Shown piece after piece: positions 8,964 through 14,966 of a stretch of 16,456 nucleotides of DNA. The position numbers and the translations under genes were made by a program. The notes below the pieces were generated by a model, which saw nothing but the letters and a program-made list of their open reading frames with translations, ran no database searches and had not been told where the DNA came from. Position 1 is the stretch's first letter. Every line of letters starts with the position of its first letter. Where the stretch lies: NCBI GenBank assembly GCA_035687895.1, contig DASRUE010000255.1, positions 1 to 16,456 of the forward strand, written 5' to 3'. Origin of the DNA: JAERML01 sp035687895. Lineage in GTDB: Bacteria; Bacteroidota; Ignavibacteria; UBA10030; UBA6906.

Positions 8964-9869
8964 ATGAATATCCATCTTCTTGGCGTTCCCATGGATCTCG
9001 GCTCTGGCCGGCGTGGCGTTGATATGGGACCGTCGGCCATCCGGATCGCCGGACTTGCTGATCGGCTGAAAGACCTCGGCAACAAAGTGGTGGATGAAGG
9101 TGACCTGGACATCAAGAACATGGAGGAACTTCGCGTCGGCGACATAAAAGCACGGTACCTCAAGGAGATTACGCGTGCATCGAAGCTGCTCAGCCAGAAG
9201 GTGGAAAGAATTGTCTCACGAAAGGGGTTCCCACTTGTCCTGGGGGGTGACCATTCGATCGCTGTGGGCACGATTTCAGGCATTGCCGCGTACTGCAAAC
9301 GCAAGCGCAAGAAGCTCGGCGTCCTGTGGGTGGACGCGCATGGGGACATCAATACTCCTTCCACTTCCCCTTCGGGAAATATTCACGGCATGCCGCTGGC
9401 GGCCGTGCTTGGATTGGGTCCGCGCGATCTTGCGGATCTCGGGGGCCGGCAGCGCAAAGTGGATCCTGCCAACGTAGCGCTCGTCGGCATCAGGAGCCTC
9501 GACGACGGGGAAAAGCGTCATCTAAAACAAACCGGCGCACACGTCTTCACGATGCCGGATATTGACCGCCAGGGGATTCATCGCGTAATGAAGAAAGCTC
9601 TCTCGCGTGTCACAGATGGGACGGACTATATGCACGTGAGCCTCGACCTCGATGCAGTTGACCCAACAATAGCACCGGGGGTCGGAACACCGGTGAAAGG
9701 GGGTCTCGACTACCGGGAGGCGCATTTGATTATGGAACTGATTTCCGAGTCGCGAGCGATGACCTCGTTGGAGATTGTAGAGGTGAATCCGATTTTGGAC
9801 GAGAACAACACGTCTGCAGAGTTCGCCGTGGAGCTGGTGCAGTCGGCGTTTGGAAAGAAAATCCTCTAA
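8964..9869 (+). CDS. rocF: Arginase
   Basis: The product (301 residues) is a ureohydrolase of the arginase type, hydrolysing L-arginine to ornithine and urea in the cytoplasm with a binuclear manganese centre. Expected ligands are visible: H97 (GGDHS), D124, H126 and D128 (WVDAHGDIN), D228 and D230 (SLDLDAVDP). H141 in SGNIHGMP matches the arginase proton-shuttle histidine, and VEVNP with E273 matches the substrate-side glutamate. The N-terminal GVPMDLGSGRRGVDMGPSAIR and the SPSGNIHGMP block favour arginase over agmatinase or formimidoylglutamase (family knowledge). There is no clear Shine-Dalgarno before the ATG at 8964, but the next ATG (8991) would remove the conserved first strand. panC begins 4 bases after the stop. 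Substrate is inferred from motifs only. Confidence 0.9.
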   Translation: MNIHLLGVPMDLGSGRRGVDMGPSAIRIAGLADRLKDLGNKVVDEGDLDIKNMEELRVGDIKARYLKEITRASKLLSQKVERIVSRKGFPLVLGGDHSIAVGTISGIAAYCKRKRKKLGVLWVDAHGDINTPSTSPSGNIHGMPLAAVLGLGPRDLADLGGRQRKVDPANVALVGIRSLDDGEKRHLKQTGAHVFTMPDIDRQGIHRVMKKALSRVTDGTDYMHVSLDLDAVDPTIAPGVGTPVKGGLDYREAHLIMELISESRAMTSLEIVEVNPILDENNTSAEFAVELVQSAFGKKIL

Positions 9870-9873
9870 GCGC

Positions 9874-10725
9874 ATGGCACAGGTCATCCGGGATGTTGCA
9901 GAAATGCAGGCGACCGCGGCGCAGATTCGCGCATCAGGTCAAAGAATCGGTGTCGTTCCGACGATGGGGTTCTTGCACGAAGGACATTTGAGTCTGATTC
10001 GGCTAGCCCGGCAACACAGCGATGTGGTAATTACCACGATCTTCGTCAACCCCGCCCAGTTTGGTCCGTCCGAAGACTTCAACCGCTATCCCCGGGACTT
10101 GGACAGAGACAAAGACCTTGCCTTCGATGCCGGAAGCAACTATGTCTTTGCCCCTGATACTGGGGCAATGTACCCGGATGGTTACACAACCTATGTCAAC
10201 GTGGAACGAATGACAACCTCCCTGGAAGGGAAGTCTCGCCCGGGTCACTTCCGTGGCGTTGCAACGATCGTGGCCAAGCTTTTCAACATCACCAGGCCTC
10301 ACTGTGCCGTCTTTGGCCAGAAAGACGCTCAACAAGTCATCGTCGTCAGGCAGATGGTGAGAGACCTCAACTTCGATATCGAGATTATTGTGGCGCCTAC
10401 TGTCCGCGAACGAGACGGTCTGGCGATGAGCTCACGCAATAGCTATCTTACTCTTGCGCAGCGAAAAGAGGCGACGGTTCTCTACGGATCGCTTGCCATG
10501 GCAGAGGATGGCATCCGCTCTGGCGAGCGCGAGAGCAAACAGATTGTCCGGAAGATGACCGACTTGATTGCATCGTCGTCAGGCATCATCGACTACATTT
10601 CGGTTGCCGATGGAACAACATTGGATGAAGTAAAAGTCTGTGAACCCGGACGCCCCATCCTGATATCACTTGCGGTGCGCTTTGGTGCAACCCGATTGAT
10701 CGACAACATTGCACTCACTGTTTGA
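9874..10725 (+). CDS. panC: Pantothenate synthetase PanC
   Basis: PanC joins pantoate and beta-alanine with ATP to make pantothenate, the precursor of coenzyme A. The product has 283 residues, the usual length. Visible signatures: PTMGFLHEGH at 29-38 containing the HxGH nucleotide motif (H35, H38), FVNPAQFGPSEDFNRYPRD (57-75), GKSRPGHFRGVATIV (119-133), FGQKDAQQ (147-154) and the KMSKS-like MSSRN (185-189). The frame extends upstream to a TTG at 9850 inside the arginase gene, but ATG 9874 lies 4 bases after the arginase stop and gives the expected N-terminus, so it is preferred. panB and panD are not in this window. The next gene starts 6 bases downstream. Confidence 0.97.
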   Translation: MAQVIRDVAEMQATAAQIRASGQRIGVVPTMGFLHEGHLSLIRLARQHSDVVITTIFVNPAQFGPSEDFNRYPRDLDRDKDLAFDAGSNYVFAPDTGAMYPDGYTTYVNVERMTTSLEGKSRPGHFRGVATIVAKLFNITRPHCAVFGQKDAQQVIVVRQMVRDLNFDIEIIVAPTVRERDGLAMSSRNSYLTLAQRKEATVLYGSLAMAEDGIRSGERESKQIVRKMTDLIASSSGIIDYISVADGTTLDEVKVCEPGRPILISLAVRFGATRLIDNIALTV

Positions 10726-10731
10726 ACAGGC

Positions 10732-11496
10732 ATGAATAGTAATCTTGCAGTAGTCATCATGGCGGCCGGCAAGGGGACGCGCATGAACAATCCTGATATG
10801 GCCAAGGTCATGTACCCGATCAATGGGAAGCCACTTGTCGAACATGTTGTGGATCTCGCTCTTCAATTGAAATCTAGCCGCACCGTCGTTATCGTAGGGT
10901 GGAAAAGAGAGTCCGTAATCGATTATCTTCGCACCACCGGGAAGCCGGCGGTATGTGTGGAGCAGGTCCCGCAATTGGGAACAGGACATGCGGTGATGCA
11001 AGCCGAGAAATCTCTGGCGGATTTCACGGGTGATGTTCTGGTATTGTCAGGTGATGTTCCATTGCTTTCGTTTGCCACGACGAGGTCTCTCATAGAACAC
11101 CACCGGAAGGAGGGTGCGATTGCGACAGTGCTGACCGCCGTCCTGCCGGATGCGACCGGATATGGGCGTATGATCCGGAACCCTCATGGCGATGTCACAG
11201 GCATTGTAGAGCACAAGGACGCGACAGAAGAGCAAAGGCAGATTCGCGAGATCAATTCGGGGATTTATGTGTTCGACAAACTGCGCCTGTTTGAGGGATT
11301 GCAGCATATCACTCCCTCGAACCTGCAACAAGAGTACTATCTTACCGATGTGTTCGAATATTTCTGGAAAAACGACTTGAAGGTGTGCGCAATCGCAACA
11401 CCTGATTCGCGTGAAATCCAGGGCATCAATACTCCGCAGCAGTTGGAAGACGCGCGCGAGGCGATGGCGGCGGGGCGAGTTGACAATCAGGATTGA
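10732..11496 (+). CDS. GlmU-type sugar-1-phosphate uridylyltransferase without the acetyltransferase domain
   Basis: The 254-residue product closely resembles the N-terminal pyrophosphorylase half of GlmU, which makes UDP-GlcNAc from UTP and GlcNAc-1-phosphate for peptidoglycan and surface glycans. Motifs: MAAGKGTRM (10-18), K25 (AKVMYPINGKPL), QLGTGHAV (81-88), SGDVPLL (106-112), TGYGRMIR (142-149), VEHKDAT (159-165), NSGIYVF (175-181) and QQEYYLTD (199-206). D108 and N233 correspond to the two metal ligands of GlmU. The protein stops about 20 residues after GINTPQQL, where normal GlmU (about 455 residues) enters its left-handed beta-helix acetyltransferase half. No hexapeptide-repeat remnant is seen downstream, so this looks like a genuine single-domain protein and not a frameshift. 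UDP-GlcNAc production is likely but not certain; another hexose-1-phosphate substrate is possible. Confidence 0.85.
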   Translation: MNSNLAVVIMAAGKGTRMNNPDMAKVMYPINGKPLVEHVVDLALQLKSSRTVVIVGWKRESVIDYLRTTGKPAVCVEQVPQLGTGHAVMQAEKSLADFTGDVLVLSGDVPLLSFATTRSLIEHHRKEGAIATVLTAVLPDATGYGRMIRNPHGDVTGIVEHKDATEEQRQIREINSGIYVFDKLRLFEGLQHITPSNLQQEYYLTDVFEYFWKNDLKVCAIATPDSREIQGINTPQQLEDAREAMAAGRVDNQD

Positions 11497-11508
11497 TTTC
11501 TGTATACT
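11480..11508 (+). promoter_or_regulatory. Strong sigma70-like promoter candidate before the secreted-protein gene
   Basis: TTGACA (11480-11485) and TATACT (11503-11508) are separated by exactly 17 bases, close to an ideal vegetative promoter. The -35 box lies inside the last codons of the preceding nucleotidyltransferase gene. The predicted start would fall near 11515, at the AGAAATTGT stretch, about 30 bases before the ATG at 11547. Confidence 0.65.
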
Positions 11509-11532
11509 TCCCTTAGAAATTGTGAGTGGCAG

Positions 11533-11540
11533 AGAGGAGG
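11533..11540 (+). promoter_or_regulatory. Ribosome binding site fixing the start at 11547
   Basis: AGAGGAGG ends 6 bases before ATG 11547. It is one of the strongest Shine-Dalgarno sequences in the window and argues for this ATG over the in-frame GTG-type codon at 11526, which would lie upstream of it. Confidence 0.7.
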
Positions 11541-11546
11541 CAGAGC

Positions 11547-12035
11547 ATGCGTACGTTCGGAGTTCTCACCGCTGCAATCCTGGTGTTTACCGCGGTGGGG
11601 CGTGGACAGTTCAAAGCACAGGTGGAGCAGTCCAACCAAGTCTCATCCGGATTAATGTCCCCATCGGCTGGATCGCTCTTCCTCGGGTGGTTCGACCCGG
11701 AGAAATTCCACATGTCGCATTCGTTTGATCTCTCATATCAGACGGGTGGTGGGGAGGCCTTGTCGCTCGGGACATACACTAATCGTATGAGATACGATTT
11801 TGCTGAGAACCTCACGGCAGGAGCTGACCTCAGCCTGAGCTATTCACCGTACAACACTCTCCCGGCGCTCAGCGGAAAGAAAAACGATCTCAGCTCCATG
11901 TATCTGAGCCGGGCGCATCTCAGTTACCGGCCATGGGAAAACGTTCTGGTTCAGGTACAGTACAGGAACATTCCTTATGGCAGCTTCTACTATTCACCAT
12001 ACTATTACCCGTGGTATAGGGAGAACGGATTCTGA
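11547..12035 (+). CDS. Secreted or outer-membrane protein of unknown function
   Basis: I do not recognise a named family. The 162-residue product starts with a short signal-peptide-like segment (MRTFGVLTAAILVFTAVGRG, residues 1-20), so export is likely. There is no lipobox cysteine. The mature part contains SPSAGSLFLGWFDPEKFHMSHS, then alternating polar/hydrophobic strands (SFDLSYQTG, RMRYDFAENLTAGADLSLSYSPY, LSRAHLSYRP, VLVQVQYRNI), suggesting a small beta-rich or barrel-like outer-membrane protein. The last 20 residues are unusually rich in Tyr, Pro and Trp (FYYSPYYYPWY). The start is set by a strong ribosome binding site at 11533-11540, and a near-consensus promoter sits just upstream, so it is probably well expressed and may be transcribed on its own. 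A weak terminator-like hairpin follows at 12114-12136. Function is unknown; an envelope or assembly role is only a guess. Confidence 0.75.
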   Translation: MRTFGVLTAAILVFTAVGRGQFKAQVEQSNQVSSGLMSPSAGSLFLGWFDPEKFHMSHSFDLSYQTGGGEALSLGTYTNRMRYDFAENLTAGADLSLSYSPYNTLPALSGKKNDLSSMYLSRAHLSYRPWENVLVQVQYRNIPYGSFYYSPYYYPWYRENGF

Positions 12036-12113
12036 TCGGCGAACGAAACACTGATCCATACAGCGTATACTCACCAGAAATTGTTTGCAGCCGGGTGTGT
12101 CTCTTCCGTGTGT

Positions 12114-12136
12114 CTGAGGGAGCAACTCGGTTTTTT
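12114..12136 (+). terminator. Weak rho-independent terminator candidate
   Basis: CTGAG (12114-12118) can pair with CTCGG (12126-12130), with one G-U pair, around a 7-base loop, followed directly by TTTTTT (12131-12136). The stem is only 5 bp, so termination may be partial. It lies between the secreted-protein gene and the LytR_C gene. An 8-base direct repeat GTGTGTCT (12095-12102 and 12108-12115) leads into it. Confidence 0.35.
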
Positions 12137-12157
12137 GTTGCATCGGCACGATAGTAC

Positions 12158-12643
12158 ATGAACGCCAGCAAGAAATCGTCCACAGCGCGTGCGTCATTCT
12201 CGTCAAAAAAAGATCCCCGTAACATTGCTCTGAATGCCACCATCCTTGTTCTGATCCTCGTGGTGGGTTACCTTTCGTACTCACTTCTTGCCCGAAGCAC
12301 GTTCTCTCCACCAGTTGACCCTGGAAAGGCCGGCGTCGTCCCAGGAGAAGTAATCCAGCTCGATGTGCTCAACGGGTGCGGGGCGTCCGGTGCCGCAACG
12401 TCGTTCACTGCGTATCTGCGCGCACGCGGCTTCGACGTTGTGGAGATTAAGAACTACAAGACCTTCGATGTAGAGGAGTCCATGGTCATCGATCGGGTCG
12501 GGAATCTGAAGAACGCAGAGAAGGTCGCGTATGCTTTGGGTGTGAAGAAGCAGAATATTGTCCAGCAGCTCAACCAGGATTACTACGTGGACGTTTCTGT
12601 TGTGATCGGGAAAGACCATAGTTCACTGAAACCATCGCAGTAG
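12158..12643 (+). CDS. Membrane-anchored LytR C-terminal (LytR_C) domain protein
   Basis: The 161-residue protein has a basic, Ser/Lys-rich cytoplasmic N-terminus (about 1-22), one membrane segment (about 24-45, ATILVLILVVGYLSYSLL) and an extracytoplasmic LytR_C domain (about 65-151). The domain is recognised from LDVLNGCGASGAA (68-80), the following helix AYLRARGFDVVEI, and a second half with VGNLKNAEKVAYALGV and VDVSVVIGKD. In many bacteria this domain is attached to LCP (LytR-CpsA-Psr) glycopolymer transferases; here no LCP domain is present. The gene lies 12 bases upstream of rsfS, a neighbourhood where LCP/LytR genes often occur, supporting a cell-envelope role (inference). No good Shine-Dalgarno precedes ATG 12158, so expression may be weak or the true start slightly different. 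Confidence 0.82.
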   Translation: MNASKKSSTARASFSSKKDPRNIALNATILVLILVVGYLSYSLLARSTFSPPVDPGKAGVVPGEVIQLDVLNGCGASGAATSFTAYLRARGFDVVEIKNYKTFDVEESMVIDRVGNLKNAEKVAYALGVKKQNIVQQLNQDYYVDVSVVIGKDHSSLKPSQ

Positions 12644-12650
12644 GGAGGAA
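12642..12650 (+). promoter_or_regulatory. Ribosome binding site supporting the TTG start of rsfS
   Basis: AGGGAGGAA begins within the stop codon of the LytR_C gene and ends 5 bases before TTG 12656 (GGAGG core 7 bases away). This spacing is ideal for TTG 12656 and too long for the first ATG at 12668. Confidence 0.7.
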
Positions 12651-12655
12651 ATCCA

Positions 12656-13075
12656 TTGACAGCACCGATGCTCGCCAAGAAGATCGCGGAACTGACGCTG
12701 AGCAAAAAGGGGCATGATGTGGCAATCATGGACCTGCGCAAGCTAACGTCAATGACGGACTACTTTGTGGTTTGTTCTGCGGACTCTGATGTTCAGGTCA
12801 GAGCGATAGCCGATGCTGTGATGGAAGGGCTCGAGAAAAAGGGGGCGGTTCCCTGGCACAAGGAACTCGGCAGTGCAAATTGGGTCTTGTTGGACTATGT
12901 CGATGTTGTGCTGCATGTGTTCCATAAGACTGCGCGGTCATTTTACAACCTGGAAAAATTGTGGGGAGATGCGGTGATCAAGCATTTGAAAGAAGACACA
13001 AAGCCGGCTGTCGCGGCATCCCGGCGGACATCCTCAAAAACAAAATCAGCTTCTGTAAGAAAAAAGGCTTCATGA
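12656..13075 (+). CDS. rsfS: Ribosome silencing factor RsfS (Iojap family)
   Basis: RsfS binds ribosomal protein L14 (uL14) and blocks joining of the 30S and 50S subunits, lowering translation in poor conditions. The product has 139 residues. The family core runs from about 5 to 112: KKGHDVAIMDLRKL, MTDYFVVCSADSDVQVRAIAD (33-53), PWHKELGSANWVLLDYVDVVLHVF (66-89) and RSFYNLEKLWGDA (94-106). A basic Ser/Lys/Arg-rich tail of about 27 residues (113-139) extends beyond the usual end. A TTG start is chosen because a strong ribosome binding site sits directly before it; ATG 12668 is the alternative. The stop overlaps the argS start by ATGA (13072-13075), so the two are probably translationally coupled. 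Confidence 0.94.
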   Translation: MTAPMLAKKIAELTLSKKGHDVAIMDLRKLTSMTDYFVVCSADSDVQVRAIADAVMEGLEKKGAVPWHKELGSANWVLLDYVDVVLHVFHKTARSFYNLEKLWGDAVIKHLKEDTKPAVAASRRTSSKTKSASVRKKAS

Positions 13076-14703
13076 AAGACTACCTCCGGGAGAAGGTTCG
13101 TGCCTCTCTCCAAGCGCTCGGCATCACGCAAGACCTTCCGATCATCTTTGAGAAACCCCGCCAGCCAGAGCACGGCGACCTGACCACCAATATCGCGATG
13201 ATGCTTGCGAAACAGGTCGGCAGAAACCCGCGCCAGCTTGCAACGGATATCGTGCGCCATCTAGACGCCGACCCCGCCCTGCTGCACACCCCCGAAACTG
13301 CCGGACCGGGGTTTATCAATTTCAGATTCACCCGGACCTACTTTCATCGAGAGCTTGCTGCTCTTCTCAGCGCCTCCGACACCTTCGGACGAAGCAACGT
13401 TGGTGGGGGTAAGAAGACTCAGGTGGAATTTGTCAGTGCCAACCCGACCGGTCCGCTTACCGTTGGTCATGGTCGCAACGCAGTCTTCGGTGATACAATA
13501 GCCACGTTGCTTGAGTGGACCGGCCATGATGTCACGCGGGAGTATTACTTCAACAATGCCGGCCGTCAGATGCGCATGCTGGGGGACTCCGTCCGTCTGC
13601 GATATCTCGAGCTGCTCGGCGACCAGGTCACCTTCCCTGAAGACTATTACCAGGGTGAGTACATTCGTGAGATCGCGCAGCATCTGAAAGAACAACGCGG
13701 AGATGCGTTACGCAACGAGCCTGCTGAAGGTGCTTTCAAGGAGCAAGCCGAACAGGAGATCTTTGCCGACATTCGCCAGACATTGAAGCGATTGGGGATC
13801 GAGTTCCGGTCGTTCTTCAATGAGAACACCCTGTATGAGAGCGGACTGATCCGCGAAGTCATTGATGCGTTCAAGGCTCGAGACCTGGCCTATGAGAGCG
13901 AGGGTGCGTTGTGGCTCAAGGCCGCGATTATCGGGGGTGAGAAGGACAAAGTGATTGTGAAGAGTTCCGGAGAGCCGACGTACCGGCTCCCTGACATCGC
14001 ATACCACATTGAGAAGTTCAGGCGGGGCTATGAGCTGATGGTGGATGTTTTCGGCTCGGACCACATTGCCACATATCCCGACGTGTTGGGAGGATTGAAA
14101 GCGCTCGGCTATGATATATCCCGAGTGAAAGTTCTCATCCATCAGTTTGTTACGATCCTGCAGAATGGCGAGGTGGTGAAGATGTCGACACGAAAGGCCA
14201 ATTACATCACTCTTGACGAGCTCGTCGATGAAGTCGGCTCAGATGTCGTCCGGTATTTCTTCCTGATGCGGAGCATCGCCAGTCATCTGAACTTTGACCT
14301 CACGCTTGCCAAGCAACAGTCCGACGAGAACCCGGTTTATTACTTGCAGTATGCTCACGCACGAATCGCGAGCATTCTTCGGTATGCGGGGAAAGAGGGA
14401 GCACAAAGAAACAAAGACGTCCGATTTGAACTTCTCCAGGCGTCCGAAGAAATGGAACTCATCAGACTTCTCCTCACTTTTCCGGAGGTCGTAGAATCCT
14501 GTGCGTCAAGTTTCGAACCTCACCGGTTGGCGGAGTATCTTCATGCAGTGGCAGGTGCATTCCACAAGTTCTACCACCATCACCGTGTCGTTGGCGATGA
14601 CGCAGATCTTACCCGCGCCCGCCTGGCACTCTGCGATGCCGTCAAAGCTGTCCTCAGGAACGGTTTGACCATATTTGGCATTACAGCGCCCGAACAAATG
14701 TAG
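13072..14703 (+). CDS. argS: Arginyl-tRNA synthetase ArgS
   Basis: ArgS charges tRNA-Arg with arginine, a class I aminoacyl-tRNA synthetase. The product has 543 residues, at the short end of the family range. Domain order: N-terminal Add1-type tRNA-binding domain (about 1-85, with EHGDLTTNIAM and GPGFINF), catalytic Rossmann domain with SANPTGPLTVGHGRNAVFGD (122-141) containing the HIGH-equivalent GHG (132-134), and the KMSKS-equivalent KMSTR (370-374) in VVKMSTRKANYITLDELVDEVG. The C-terminal helical DALR anticodon-binding domain spans about 420-543 (YYLQYAHARIASIL near its start). The frame is open upstream to about 12961 inside rsfS, but ATG 13072 gives the expected N-terminus and the ATGA overlap. 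No inteins or gaps are seen. A 263-base spacer follows. Confidence 0.97.
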   Translation: MKDYLREKVRASLQALGITQDLPIIFEKPRQPEHGDLTTNIAMMLAKQVGRNPRQLATDIVRHLDADPALLHTPETAGPGFINFRFTRTYFHRELAALLSASDTFGRSNVGGGKKTQVEFVSANPTGPLTVGHGRNAVFGDTIATLLEWTGHDVTREYYFNNAGRQMRMLGDSVRLRYLELLGDQVTFPEDYYQGEYIREIAQHLKEQRGDALRNEPAEGAFKEQAEQEIFADIRQTLKRLGIEFRSFFNENTLYESGLIREVIDAFKARDLAYESEGALWLKAAIIGGEKDKVIVKSSGEPTYRLPDIAYHIEKFRRGYELMVDVFGSDHIATYPDVLGGLKALGYDISRVKVLIHQFVTILQNGEVVKMSTRKANYITLDELVDEVGSDVVRYFFLMRSIASHLNFDLTLAKQQSDENPVYYLQYAHARIASILRYAGKEGAQRNKDVRFELLQASEEMELIRLLLTFPEVVESCASSFEPHRLAEYLHAVAGAFHKFYHHHRVVGDDADLTRARLALCDAVKAVLRNGLTIFGITAPEQM

Positions 14704-14715
14704 GGGCCCTGTTCG

Positions 14716-14744
14716 TTGACTTTCGGGGACGAAATCCGTATCTT
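14716..14744 (+). promoter_or_regulatory. Candidate promoter for the RmlC-like/rmlB genes
   Basis: TTGACT (14716-14721) and TATCTT (14739-14744) are 17 bases apart, followed by a T-run and AGAATTTGT. The surrounding 40 bases resemble the porX promoter candidate in the same register (28 of 40 identical). If used, it gives a leader of roughly 210 bases before ATG 14967. A small hairpin, TTTCG-GGGA-CGAAA (14721-14734), overlaps the spacer, so a weak argS terminator at the same place cannot be excluded. Confidence 0.5.
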
Positions 14745-14749
14745 TTTTT

Positions 14750-14966
14750 AGAATTTGTAGTCTGCCTGAGTAATCACAAAGTGCTTGTCAAGGTACCCGA
14801 AAGGACTCTCGCTCGCCTCTTTCGCTACGACGTTCAAGTAACTGTTGCACATACCTCTCCCCCCGAATTCCGTTTTCGCAGATGAGATACCCCAGTCGCC
14901 TCATACCAGGCGGTCAAGGGATTTGATGGACACACACAGGGTCAAAGTCGTTTGAAGGCGTCAGAA
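14750..14966 (+). other. Long untranslated leader with two overlapping mini-ORFs
   Basis: This stretch of about 215 bases has no normal gene. It holds a pyrimidine-rich tract CCTCTCCCCCC (about 14863-14873) and two tiny ORFs joined by TGATG: ATG 14882 to TGA 14924-14926 (14 residues) and ATG 14926 to TGA 14953-14955 (9 residues). The second is preceded by AAGGG at 14916-14920 and ends 11 bases before ATG 14967. They may be leader peptides coupling translation to the cupin gene, or chance. I see no tRNA or recognisable riboswitch. Confidence 0.25.

Noticed and set aside
8950..8978. TTGACA-17-CATCTT around the arginase start, resembling the other promoter pairs
   Set aside because: The -10 box would lie inside the arginase gene and transcripts would begin after the conserved first codons. 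Probably coincidence, unless ATG 8991 is used on a near-leaderless mRNA.
9850..9873. Upstream in-frame TTG start for panC
   Set aside because: It overlaps the arginase 3' end and adds residues not seen in PanC; ATG 9874 gives the canonical N-terminus.
11497..11546. Possible frameshift separating the nucleotidyltransferase from a lost GlmU acetyltransferase half
   Set aside because: No hexapeptide repeats occur downstream in any frame; a promoter and an unrelated secreted protein follow.
12961..13071. In-frame upstream extension of argS
   Set aside because: It lies entirely in rsfS, and ATG 13072 with the ATGA overlap gives the normal ArgS N-terminus.
14721..14750. Hairpin plus T-run after argS as a terminator
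   Set aside because: The stem is only 4-5 bp and is 8 bases away from the T-run, or shorter if abutting it. The promoter reading fits better; mentioned there as a caveat.
14790..14850. A GTTCAAGT stretch resembling a tRNA T-loop
   Set aside because: The flanking bases do not pair into a T-arm, and no acceptor or anticodon stem can be drawn.
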